A stretch of DNA of 47,148 nucleotides from an uncultured Verrucomicrobia subdivision 3 bacterium. Its GTDB lineage: Bacteria; Verrucomicrobiota; Verrucomicrobiia; Limisphaerales; UBA11358. Numbering within the stretch: position 1 is the stretch's first letter; every line of letters begins with the position of its first letter. The position numbers were made by a program, and so were the translations under genes. Positions 35,118 through 43,323 of the stretch are shown here, in pieces. Where the stretch lies: assembly GCA_903944085.1 (NCBI GenBank), contig CAJAQO010000192.1:1-47148 (forward strand), given 5' to 3'. The notes under the pieces were generated by a model. It saw only the letters and a program-made list of their open reading frames with translations. It searched no databases and was not told the DNA's origin.

Positions 35118-35809
35118 AAAAAACGCATCAATTTTACGGCCACGGCATCCCGCGCGTCAAAGCCGCCGACCTCGGCGGCAAGCTGATTGTCATCGAAGGC
35201 GCGGACGGTTCGGGCCGTTCCACGCAAATCGCCGATCTGGTCAACTGGCTGGAAACCAGCGGGCGGCCGACGGTGCAAGTGGGCTTGAAACGCTCGACGC
35301 TCGTCAGCGAGGAACTCGAACAGGCGCAGGACGGAAATGTTTTGAGCCGGACGACGTTGAGCCTGTTTTACGCGACGGATTTTGCCGACCAGTTGGAAAA
35401 CATCATTTTGCCGGCGCTCAAGGCGGGATTCATCGTGCTGGCCGACCGCTACATTTACACGCTGATGGCGCGCGACATGGTGCGCGGGATGGACGAGGCG
35501 TGGCTGAAAAATCTTTACGGCATCGCGCCGGTGCCGGACGCGGTGTTTTATCTTTCCGTGGAACCGGAGGAACTCGTGCAGCGCAACCTTTCCAAAAACG
35601 CGACGCTGGATTATTGGGAGAGCGGCATGGATCTCGGGCTGTCGCGCGACGTGTTTGACAGCTTCCTCAAATATCAGGGCGCGATGCAAAACGCTTTCAA
35701 GACGCTGCAAAAAACCTACGGCTTCGACATTGTGGACGCCAACCGCTCGGTGAATTCCGTCACGAAGGAACTGCGCAAAAAAATCGGCGCGCTGCTCGAG
35801 GAAAAATAA
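35114..35809 (+). CDS. Thymidylate kinase-like protein with altered Walker A (second of a pair)
   Basis: The 231-residue paralogue of the preceding protein shares the motif order: GADGSGRST (29–37), FYATDFADQLE, ADRYIYTLMARDMVRG and DYWESGMDLGLSRD. The invariant Walker A Lys is Arg35 here (codon CGT, so not a reading slip), which in most P-loop kinases severely lowers activity. It could be a non-catalytic partner, have moved to another substrate, or use Arg in a compensating way. Translational coupling (ATGA) with the first gene fits a heteromeric complex, an inference. It converges with the Spy-like gene, 3 bp away. Confidence 0.82.
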   Translation: MKKTHQFYGHGIPRVKAADLGGKLIVIEGADGSGRSTQIADLVNWLETSGRPTVQVGLKRSTLVSEELEQAQDGNVLSRTTLSLFYATDFADQLENIILPALKAGFIVLADRYIYTLMARDMVRGMDEAWLKNLYGIAPVPDAVFYLSVEPEELVQRNLSKNATLDYWESGMDLGLSRDVFDSFLKYQGAMQNAFKTLQKTYGFDIVDANRSVNSVTKELRKKIGALLEEK

Positions 35810-35812
35810 AAA

Positions 35813-36457
35813 TTACGGCGTGTTGGTGAATGCCGGCGGCGGCAACGGTGGCAGCACGCCCGGTGCCGCTGATTGGGCTTTTAGCCGCTCGGCCTCGAGT
35901 AAAAGCACTTGCGCTTCAGGCGACGTCGGGGCACGGGGCGGAGTCGGAACCGTTTCGTCGCCACTGGCCCGCTGCGCCGCCACGATTTTTTCCAGCCGGG
36001 TTTTGAAGTCGCTTTCTGCGGCGGCGGGCGCGTTCGTGTCAAAGATCGGCTTGTGAAACGGTCGTTTCACCAGATCATCGAACTGTTTGCGCTGTTGCGG
36101 CGTAAGCACTTCACGGATTTCCAGCCGCGCATCTTGGACGACCTTGCGCATCAGGTTCTGACCGTCGTTGATGATTTTTTGAACCGTCTCATGCTGGTCA
36201 GGCGCGAGGTGCAAAGATTCGTCGAGCTGCTGCAAAAAGGGCTTGCTCAAAATTTCCGGCAGGCGCGGCGGCTTGGCGGCTTCCGCCGTGCGCGGCGGCT
36301 GGTTGGTGGCTGGCGAATGGGTTTCCGCCGTGGCGGCGGGCCGCCGGGGATTGTTTTTGGGATGCGAATAGGTGACGTAATTCACCAGCAGGCCGCCAGT
36401 CACGACGCCCGCGCCGAAAATGACGGCGGTGGCAAAAATGACTTTCCAGTTGTTCAC
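35813..36457 (-). CDS. Spy/CpxP-like membrane-anchored periplasmic protein
   Basis: The 214-residue protein has an N-terminal membrane anchor or uncleaved signal (about 7–29: FATAVIFGAGVVTGGLLVNYV), a Pro/Ala/Thr linker, and a helical domain (about 75–135) with LHLAPDQHETVQKI and VLTPQQRKQFDDL, the paired LTxxQ-type motifs of Spy, CpxP and related metal- or stress-sensing periplasmic proteins. The C-terminal third is Pro-rich. Likely role: sensing or buffering envelope stress alongside the sigma factor of the same operon. The start codon is GTG at 36457, overlapping the preceding stop (GTGA), so the two genes are coupled. Confidence 0.7.
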   Translation of the reverse strand: MNNWKVIFATAVIFGAGVVTGGLLVNYVTYSHPKNNPRRPAATAETHSPATNQPPRTAEAAKPPRLPEILSKPFLQQLDESLHLAPDQHETVQKIINDGQNLMRKVVQDARLEIREVLTPQQRKQFDDLVKRPFHKPIFDTNAPAAAESDFKTRLEKIVAAQRASGDETVPTPPRAPTSPEAQVLLLEAERLKAQSAAPGVLPPLPPPAFTNTP

Positions 36458-36759
36458 GGCGCAACGTCTGCCTGGTCCACTGAGGCCAGCAGCGTGTTTT
36501 CAAAATCCTGCGACAGATCCTTGCTGTTGTCCGCCGTCGCCGGCACGAAAAATGAAACCGCGCCGCAGACCACCGCCACGGCCACGCAGGAAGCCGCCGC
36601 GCGCCAGAGTCCGCGGGTCCAAAACAGCCAGCGGTCGGCGGCGGACCGGGCCGCAATGAGCGCCGTGATCCGCTTTTCAAAGGCGTAGGGCACCCGGTCG
36701 TCCGGCGGGTTCAACCGGGCGGCGGCGATCAACTTTTCCTGCAATTCTGCGAGATTCAT
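36454..36759 (-). CDS. Short single-span membrane protein, candidate anti-sigma factor
   Basis: The 101-residue protein has a cytoplasmic-looking N-terminus (about 1–45, helical, charged), one hydrophobic span (about 50–70: GLWRAAASCVAVAVVCGAV) and a periplasmic acidic tail (DNSKDLSQDFENTLL). Its place directly after an ECF sigma gene is that of an anti-sigma factor, but it lacks the zinc-binding HxxxCxxC motif, so the assignment rests on context. ATG at 36759 is preferred to a GTG two codons upstream. Co-transcribed with the sigma gene (39 bp gap) and overlapping the Spy-like gene. Confidence 0.65.
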   Translation of the reverse strand: MNLAELQEKLIAAARLNPPDDRVPYAFEKRITALIAARSAADRWLFWTRGLWRAAASCVAVAVVCGAVSFFVPATADNSKDLSQDFENTLLASVDQADVAP

Positions 36760-36798
36760 AAACACTCTGTTTTATCAGACGAGCTACCGTTTTGGGGG

Positions 36799-37398
36799 TT
36801 ACAAATACTTGTCCTGGGTGATGCGCGAAAGGATTTTCCGCATTTCGCCGCGGGCGCGGAAGGCGCGGACTTTCACCAGCGGCACCGACCAGCCGGTGAT
36901 TTCGGCGATTTCCTTCACCGAACGATCCTCGATTTCCAGCAACTGGATGACCAGCCGCGCCGACGGGGAAAGTTTTTCCAGCACGCGTCCGATCAAAAGC
37001 CGGGCGGCATCCGCATCCTCGGCGGCGCTGCCGGGATCGGCCACGAACCGCTCCAGCCAATCCTCCTCCGGCTCGGAAATTTCGCTGAACGACGACTCGC
37101 GGTTGCGCTGGTGGCCACGCAAAAAATCGTAGCACGTCCGCACCGCCAGCCGCATCAGCCAGTGCTCGAACGGTGCCTCGGCGCGGAAAGTTTTCAGCTT
37201 GTCAAACGCCTTGAGCCAGACTTCCTGCACGATGTCTTCGATCTCGCTGTCGCGCCGCGCATAGCGCCGCGCCGTGGCGAACACGCGCGGGGAATATTTC
37301 GCGACGAGCGGCTCAAAGCTGGCGCTGTCGCCCTTCAACACGGCGGCAATGAGTTCAGCTTCGGACCGTTCCATCGGACAAAAATTTTCCGGCGTCAC
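36799..37398 (-). CDS. ECF-type RNA polymerase sigma factor
   Basis: The 199-residue protein has sigma region 2 (about 15–85: FEPLVAKYSPRVFATARRY and IEDIVQEVWLKAFDKLKTF, with the -10 recognition helix) and region 4 (about 140–195: LSPSARLVIQLLEIEDRSVK, ITGWSVPLVKVRAFRAR, the helix-turn-helix for -35). Regions 1 and 3 are absent, as in the extracytoplasmic function group. A 25-residue acidic linker (SEISEPEEDWLERF) joins the domains. The start is GTG at 37398, overlapping the preceding stop (GTGA) with GAGG upstream; ATG at 37374 (MERSEAEL) is an alternative. The membrane partner gene and Spy-like gene follow, suggesting an envelope-stress circuit. Confidence 0.93.
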   Translation of the reverse strand: MTPENFCPMERSEAELIAAVLKGDSASFEPLVAKYSPRVFATARRYARRDSEIEDIVQEVWLKAFDKLKTFRAEAPFEHWLMRLAVRTCYDFLRGHQRNRESSFSEISEPEEDWLERFVADPGSAAEDADAARLLIGRVLEKLSPSARLVIQLLEIEDRSVKEIAEITGWSVPLVKVRAFRARGEMRKILSRITQDKYL

Positions 37399-37658
37399 GC
37401 CCGCCTCAGGTCGAACGCCGATTCAAACTCCCGCGAAAATTCGGTGATGGCCGCCGACGCGCGGTGCGGCTGCTCCAGCAGGATCTGTAACCGTTCCGCC
37501 GCCGACTCCGGGCGCATGCGCAGCAATTCTGCCGCCGCGACGATAATGGCCAGCCGACCGTTCACGTCGTGGCGCATGGTGCGCAGCTTTTGGTGCAGAG
37601 CCAGGATCTGTTCCTCGTTCAACGTCACCGGGCCGCCGGGTGTGTAATTTGCAGACAT
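37395..37658 (-). CDS. Small DHp-like protein with histidine-kinase H-box resemblance
   Basis: The 87-residue protein is almost entirely helical: EEQILALHQKLRTMRHDVNGRL-type helix (split here only for reading), a second helix AAERLQILLEQPHRASAAI and a short acidic tail. The H30-D31-x-N33 motif (MRHDVNGRLAIIVA) resembles the H-box of some histidine kinases, but there is no ATPase domain. It could be a phosphotransfer helix bundle, a dimerisation domain or an unrelated helical hairpin. ATG at 37658 has a good GAGGAT ribosome site; longer frames to 37742 lack one. It is the first gene of the sigma-factor operon, overlapping the sigma gene by 4 bases. Confidence 0.65.
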   Translation of the reverse strand: MSANYTPGGPVTLNEEQILALHQKLRTMRHDVNGRLAIIVAAAELLRMRPESAAERLQILLEQPHRASAAITEFSREFESAFDLRRA

Positions 37659-37892
37659 GCGGGAATCATCCTCGAAATGCCGACGCAAACGCAAGCGGCT
37701 TTCAGCCCAAGTCCGAAACTTATACGTAATCCGATTCTCCATCTTCGCCCTGGCCGATCAAGTTTAAGTGCCGGATTCTGATCCAGCAGCAACCATGGGA
37801 ATTTCATAATGATGCGGGTGCGGCGGCGGCGGCCCAAACCTTTGAGTTGCAGTTGAACCGCTGGTGGAGAAAAATGGGGTGCCAAACCGCCA

Positions 37893-40800
37893 ATGAAAAT
37901 CAAGCCCGCCCGCAACCTTTGCCAACGACTGGCCGCCACGCTCACCGGCTGTCTCGTCCTCGCGCCGACACTGTTGTCCGCCGCCGACCACGCTGATTGG
38001 ATTGGCGGGATGCAGCGGATCGTGCCCAAGAATTATCTTTGTCAGCGGGCAAGCGCGCCCATTGTGATTGACGGAAAACTGGATGACCCCGCGTGGAAAA
38101 CGGCCGCGTGGACGGATGATTTCGTGGACATTCAAGGCGACGCCAGGCCGAAGCCGCGCTTTCGCACCCGCGCCAAAATGCTGTGGGATGATGACTATCT
38201 TTATATCGCCGCCGAAATCGCGGAGCCGCACGTCTGGGCCACGCTCACAAATCACGACGCGGTCATTTTCCGCGACCCGGATTTCGAAGTGTTCATTGAT
38301 CCCAAAGGCGAGACGCAGCCGTATTACGAATTTGAAATGAACGCGCTCAACACCACTTGGGATTTGCGGCTGAACAAACCTTACATGGATGGCGGCCAGC
38401 CGCACAATGAATGGGAAATTCCCGGCGCGAAAACCGCCGTGCAAATTCACGGCACGCTGAATAATCCTGCCGACACCGACAAAGGCTGGACCGTGGAAAT
38501 AGCCTTCCCGTGGAAAGTGCTCGCCGAACACGCGCGCCACGCCGGCCCGCCGAACGAGGGCGAGCAGTGGCGCCTCAATTTTTCGCGCGTCGAATGGCAG
38601 ATCACCCACACGAACGGCGCCTATCAAAAAATCCAGGACATGCCGGAAGACAATTGGGTTTGGTCGCCGCAAGGCGTGGTGGATATGCACCGGCCCGAAA
38701 TGTGGGGCGTGGTGCAATTCACCAGCCGGCCGGCGAAGGGAAAAATTCCCGTCGCAAAAATTCCCGGCCTGCCCGCGCGCAACTTGGCGCTGGAAATTTA
38801 TTACGCGCAGCGCGATTTCTGGACGGCGCACAAAAGCTGGGCAACCAACTTGGTTGAACTCGGTTTGCCTTGGCAAACATTTCCGGCCGGCGTCGAAACG
38901 GCCACGCTCGAAATGACAGCGGATGGTTTTACCGGCACCGTCGCGTTCAAGGACGGCACGCAGCAGCGCGTCTGGCGCGTCCGCCAGGACCGGCTGCTCA
39001 AGCTGGACGAGCCAATGCCAGTCGAATCCGAATTATTTATTGCGCAGGCGGCGGAAAAATTTGGCGACGTTGGCCGGCGCGCGGCGTTTTTCCTGGTGGA
39101 CAACATGCCGGCGGGCGACCGCGCCAAGTTGGGCGGCGATTTTCTGCTAGAAGATCTTGGGCTGGCGCTGGCGGCGCGCGAAAAATTTCCGTGGGCCAAA
39201 AACGTGCCGGAGCGGATTTTTTTCAACGACGTGCTGCCGTATGCCTCGCTCGACGAGCCGCGCGATCCGTGGCGCGCGGATTTTTTCACGCTGGCTTCGG
39301 AAATCGTCCGCGACTGCACCAACGCCACCGACGCGGCCCAGGCGTTGAACCGCGAGCTGTTCAAAAAAATCAACGTCCATTACAACACCGCCCGCAAGCG
39401 CAACAACCAAAGCCCGGCGGAATCCATCGCGCAAGGCAAGGCCACTTGCACCGGGCTTTCCATCATTTTGGTGGACGCCTGCCGCGCCGTCGGCGTGCCC
39501 GCGCGCATCGCCGGTGTGCCGGAATGGGCGCAAAAGGAAGGCAATCACACCTGGGTGGAAATTTGGGACGGCGACTGGTTTTTCACCGGCGCGGATGAAT
39601 ACGACCCCAAAGGCTTGAACCGCGGCTGGTTCAACCATGACGCCGCGATCACCGCGCGCAGCACCAATTCGGTGAACCAGATTTATGCCACCAGTTGGCG
39701 GCGGACCGGCGAGCATTTTCCGCTGTCGTGGGATTGGGCCGCGCGCGAAGTGCCGGCGGTGAATGTTTCCGCCCGTTACGCCGCGCTGGCGACGGACACC
39801 AACCCAGCCGACGCGATGATCCATGTTCGTCTGCGCGAAAAGGGTGACGGCGAGCGCCTGGCTGCCGAGGTGGAACTGCGCTCGGCCAGCGGCGAACTTT
39901 TGGCCCGCGATCACACCCGCGCCGGCACCGCCGATATGAACGACATGGCGGATTTCAAATTGCCGGACGCGGCTACGAGCGTGAGCTTCCGTTTTGAGCG
40001 CGGCGGCGAGGCGCGGGAAAAAATCGTCCCATGCGTGGTGTGCATGAAATCACACACGCTCGATTTCGTGTGGAGCGAACTGACGCCGGTGACGCCGGCG
40101 GTTCTGGCGGCCGAAGCGTGGCTGGCGCGTCCGGTGGCTGAGCGCGGGGCGGCACCGCAAATTTCACTTTCCCGACCGGAAGCAGACCGCCTGATTTCGC
40201 TGGCCTGGGCGGACGTCAAAAAAATGCGTGCGGAATCCGCCGCGTCGGAAGTGTCCGCAAAAAAAATTGTTCTCGGCGACAAAACTTTGAAATGGCTGGA
40301 AAAATCTTTCGGCGACGCGCCCGGCGGCAAGCACAGTCTCTGGATCACGCTGCATGGCGGCGGCGAGGCGACAGCGGAAGAAAACGACCGCAACTGGACC
40401 GGTTATTTTGGGCGCTACGAATTTCCGCCGGGTGCCATCAATGTCGCGCCGCGCGCGCCGGCCAACACTTGGGACATGTGGCACGTCGCGTGGGTGGACG
40501 ATTTGTTCGACCGACTCATCGCCGATTTTGTATTGCAACGCGGCGTGGATCCAAACCGCGTTTATCTCATCGGCTACTCCGCCGGCGGCGACGGCGTGTA
40601 TCAACTCGCGCCGCGCCTGGCCGACCGCTTCGCCGCCGCCGCGATGTGCGCGGGACATCCGAACAAGACGACGCCGGAAGGCCTGCGCAATCTGCCGTTC
40701 TTGCTTTACATGGGCGGCGCGGATTCGGCTTACAACCGGAATGTGATTGTCGGCGAATTCAGCGCGAAAATGGACGCGCTACAAGCCGATGATCCGGCGG

Positions 40801-41234
40801 GCTATCCGCACCGGCTCACGGTCTTTCCCGGCTTGCCGCACAACATGCAAAGCCGCGAGGCGGAAATGATTCCGCGCATGTCGCCGACGTCGCGCGCGAC
40901 CTGGCCGAAGCGCGTCGTTTGGAAACAAGATGACGTCACGCATACACGTTTTTACTGGCTGGAACGCGCGCCTGACGCCGTGAAGCCTTACGAAATTTAC
41001 GCCGCGCACGTTGCCGGCCAGACCATCACCATCGAAAAACCCGCCACCGGAAATCTGACTTTGCGCCTGGCCGATGCGCTGCTTGATCTCGACCAACCGG
41101 TCCGCGTGGTGGCGGATGGAAAAACGGTTTTCGAGGGCAAGGTTCCGCGGTCGTTTGCGGCGATTGTGCAATCGCTGCGCGAGCATGAAGATCCGGATAC
41201 CATCGCCACGGCGCTGCTGCCGGTTTCCTGGTAA
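37893..41234 (+). CDS. Secreted CBM9–transglutaminase–alpha/beta-hydrolase fusion
   Basis: The 1113-residue protein starts with a signal peptide (about 1–30). Residues about 50–280 resemble carbohydrate-binding module 9 (APIVIDGKLDDPAWKTAAW; MLWDDDYLYIAAEI; DPDFEVFIDPKGE). About 460–590 is a transglutaminase-like cysteine hydrolase domain with Cys519 (KATCTGLS), His552 (NHTWVEIW) and Asp568 or Asp571. About 780–1010 is an alpha/beta-hydrolase of the esterase/PHB-depolymerase type: LWITLHGGG oxyanion region, nucleophile Ser896 in GYSAGG and a late His983 (LPHN). A short beta-rich domain ends the protein. Probable role: binding and deacylating or cleaving extracellular polymers. The GxGYxYP-type gene follows 13 bp downstream. 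Confidence 0.85.
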   Translation: MKIKPARNLCQRLAATLTGCLVLAPTLLSAADHADWIGGMQRIVPKNYLCQRASAPIVIDGKLDDPAWKTAAWTDDFVDIQGDARPKPRFRTRAKMLWDDDYLYIAAEIAEPHVWATLTNHDAVIFRDPDFEVFIDPKGETQPYYEFEMNALNTTWDLRLNKPYMDGGQPHNEWEIPGAKTAVQIHGTLNNPADTDKGWTVEIAFPWKVLAEHARHAGPPNEGEQWRLNFSRVEWQITHTNGAYQKIQDMPEDNWVWSPQGVVDMHRPEMWGVVQFTSRPAKGKIPVAKIPGLPARNLALEIYYAQRDFWTAHKSWATNLVELGLPWQTFPAGVETATLEMTADGFTGTVAFKDGTQQRVWRVRQDRLLKLDEPMPVESELFIAQAAEKFGDVGRRAAFFLVDNMPAGDRAKLGGDFLLEDLGLALAAREKFPWAKNVPERIFFNDVLPYASLDEPRDPWRADFFTLASEIVRDCTNATDAAQALNRELFKKINVHYNTARKRNNQSPAESIAQGKATCTGLSIILVDACRAVGVPARIAGVPEWAQKEGNHTWVEIWDGDWFFTGADEYDPKGLNRGWFNHDAAITARSTNSVNQIYATSWRRTGEHFPLSWDWAAREVPAVNVSARYAALATDTNPADAMIHVRLREKGDGERLAAEVELRSASGELLARDHTRAGTADMNDMADFKLPDAATSVSFRFERGGEAREKIVPCVVCMKSHTLDFVWSELTPVTPAVLAAEAWLARPVAERGAAPQISLSRPEADRLISLAWADVKKMRAESAASEVSAKKIVLGDKTLKWLEKSFGDAPGGKHSLWITLHGGGEATAEENDRNWTGYFGRYEFPPGAINVAPRAPANTWDMWHVAWVDDLFDRLIADFVLQRGVDPNRVYLIGYSAGGDGVYQLAPRLADRFAAAAMCAGHPNKTTPEGLRNLPFLLYMGGADSAYNRNVIVGEFSAKMDALQADDPAGYPHRLTVFPGLPHNMQSREAEMIPRMSPTSRATWPKRVVWKQDDVTHTRFYWLERAPDAVKPYEIYAAHVAGQTITIEKPATGNLTLRLADALLDLDQPVRVVADGKTVFEGKVPRSFAAIVQSLREHEDPDTIATALLPVSW

Positions 41235-41247
41235 AGTTTTATTGAAA

Positions 41248-43245
41248 ATGAATTTTCAGGCGCTCAACCCAATGCGCACGCTCGGCTTGTCGCTGTGGGT
41301 TGCATTTTGGTTTAGCCTCACCTTTGCGCCAGGATTGCGGGCGGAACAAATCACTGGCGACACAAATTCAAAGAACGCGTCGGCTGAACCGATCGTTTTG
41401 TTTGATCTGACTTATTTATTTCGGCTCGACTTAAATGACGCGCATCAGCGCCGCCGGTTTTGGGATGAATCTCATTTGGTCGCCGCCTTGGAAGGATTGG
41501 TGAACCGCGATCAGCCACGGCTTTTTATTCGTTACCTCAAAGAACCGGATGATTTTTGGTGGGGCCAGATGACGCAGCCGGGCGGCTGGCTTGCCCAGCG
41601 CACGATTGTGCGGGTGGCGAGGCTGGATGAATTGTTGAAACGGTTTCGGAAATTTTATCACGGAGCCGTGGTGTGGGATGAGCGCGTTCCCGCCACATCA
41701 AATTTGGCGTCCACCATTGCCGGTTGCGACGACTTGCTGCCATTACGGTTTGATCCGCAGCCAGATTCACTTTATCAACAGCTTGCCAACGGCCAAGACG
41801 CCATGCCGGTCAAAGCGAGGTTATTTCAGGCCGACGGTTCGCGGCTCTTTACCGGAACCGGCCGGATTCCCGGCACCAGTGAAGCAACTTCCGGCAGCGC
41901 CAAATGCGACGCCTATCGGTGGCTGATTGAAAACTACGTTCGCACCGGCAAAGCCAATCCGCTTTGCCTGGGCTACTATCTTGACGCGTTCTGGCTGAAT
42001 TGCTGGTCGGCGGCGGCGCCGGAAAACCATACGTTGTGCAACCAGGATTTTGTGATCGCCCGGCGCGGCGTGGTGTTTGATTTGGGCGTCTGGGACGATG
42101 AAACTCCGGTGGACGATCCGCAACAGCGGCCGGGCACTGATCCCGACACGTTGAAAAAATTGCTGCGCGCCGCGTATGACCGCTTTCACGGGAACGGAGT
42201 TGTTCATGTGGCCGGCTTTGTTCCGTGGGCCTACAAATATACTTCGTGCCGGAGTCCCGCTTGGTTCGCCGGCGGCCAGCACGACGGGGTGCCGACGGAA
42301 TGGCATTACGCCGAAATCCTTTCCTGCTTCAACGCCTTCATGGATGCCGACGCGCTCGGACTCGGCGCGATGGCGAACGCTTCGTTTTACCAGCATTATC
42401 CCCTGGCCGCCCGCTATCCGCAGAATCCCAAGCCGGACCGGGCAACGCTCGCGGCGCAAGGTTTGCTCGATGCCCGGGGCCGGCTGGTGCCGCGCAAGTA
42501 TGTTGCGTTTTATGTGGGCGATTATGATTCGGCAGCGTGGCTTTACCGGATGCTGCCCGCCATGTGGCGCGATCCGGCTCGCGGCCACACGCCGCTCTCG
42601 TGGGCATTCAATCCCAATCTTTGCGAACGGTTCCCGCTCGGCATGGCCTGGGCACGGGAACGGCGCACGACCAATGATTGGTTTGTCGCAGGTGATTCCG
42701 GCGCCGGCTATCTGAATCCCGGAAGTTTGTCGCCGCCCCGGCGTTTCTCCGGCCTGCCTTCCGGTTTGGCTGCGTGGGAAAAACATTGTGAACGGTTTTA
42801 CAAACAATGGGACATCAGTCTCACCGGATTCATCATCGACGGCGACGGGCCAAAACTCACGACTGAGGGATTGGATGCTTACGCGCGCTTTTCGCCGGAC
42901 GGAATTGTCGCCTACCAACCCGACTACGCAGGCGTGCATCAGAACATGCCGTATCTCGCCATGCGCGCGGATCTCGACGGCAGCCCGGCGGAAGCCGCGC
43001 GCGCCATTCGCAAACAAACTGGCGGCTCCACACAACATTTTTTTGTGTTCCGGTCCATTCTCAAAACGCCGACCTGGCATGCGGCGGTCGCGCAGGAACT
43101 TCAAAGCCTGGCCGGTGACGATATCAAAGTGGTGGATCTCTATTCGCTCATGTGGCTCGTGCGCGAATTTGAAACAAACACTCTCGCCCAAGGCAAGCGC
43201 ATGGCGGAAAGTGCGGCGGAAAAATCCGGAAGCCGTTCCCGGTAA
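41248..43245 (+). CDS. GxGYxYP-type putative glycoside hydrolase, secreted
   Basis: The 665-residue protein has a signal peptide (MRTLGLSLWVAFWFSLTFAP) and a long domain like the GxGYxYP putative glycoside hydrolases: an N-terminal part with LVNRDQPRLFIRYLKEPDDF, a central part with VAFYVGDYDSAAWLYRMLP and LSWAFNPNLCERFPLGMAWA, and the signature region near 482–491, which reads GDSGAGYLNP, so the second Tyr of GxGYxYP is Asn490. Enzymatic activity of the group is largely inferred. ATG at 41248 is used; an in-frame ATG 24 bases further on would give an equally good signal peptide. It lies 13 bp after the CBM9 fusion gene and is probably in one operon with it. Confidence 0.82.
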   Translation: MNFQALNPMRTLGLSLWVAFWFSLTFAPGLRAEQITGDTNSKNASAEPIVLFDLTYLFRLDLNDAHQRRRFWDESHLVAALEGLVNRDQPRLFIRYLKEPDDFWWGQMTQPGGWLAQRTIVRVARLDELLKRFRKFYHGAVVWDERVPATSNLASTIAGCDDLLPLRFDPQPDSLYQQLANGQDAMPVKARLFQADGSRLFTGTGRIPGTSEATSGSAKCDAYRWLIENYVRTGKANPLCLGYYLDAFWLNCWSAAAPENHTLCNQDFVIARRGVVFDLGVWDDETPVDDPQQRPGTDPDTLKKLLRAAYDRFHGNGVVHVAGFVPWAYKYTSCRSPAWFAGGQHDGVPTEWHYAEILSCFNAFMDADALGLGAMANASFYQHYPLAARYPQNPKPDRATLAAQGLLDARGRLVPRKYVAFYVGDYDSAAWLYRMLPAMWRDPARGHTPLSWAFNPNLCERFPLGMAWARERRTTNDWFVAGDSGAGYLNPGSLSPPRRFSGLPSGLAAWEKHCERFYKQWDISLTGFIIDGDGPKLTTEGLDAYARFSPDGIVAYQPDYAGVHQNMPYLAMRADLDGSPAEAARAIRKQTGGSTQHFFVFRSILKTPTWHAAVAQELQSLAGDDIKVVDLYSLMWLVREFETNTLAQGKRMAESAAEKSGSRSR

Positions 43246-43323
43246 AAAACCATTGCTCGCGTTCGGCTTTGTCAAAGTCAAAGCCTCACCGCCGTGCAGC
43301 GCCGGCCTTGCCACTCAGGCCGA

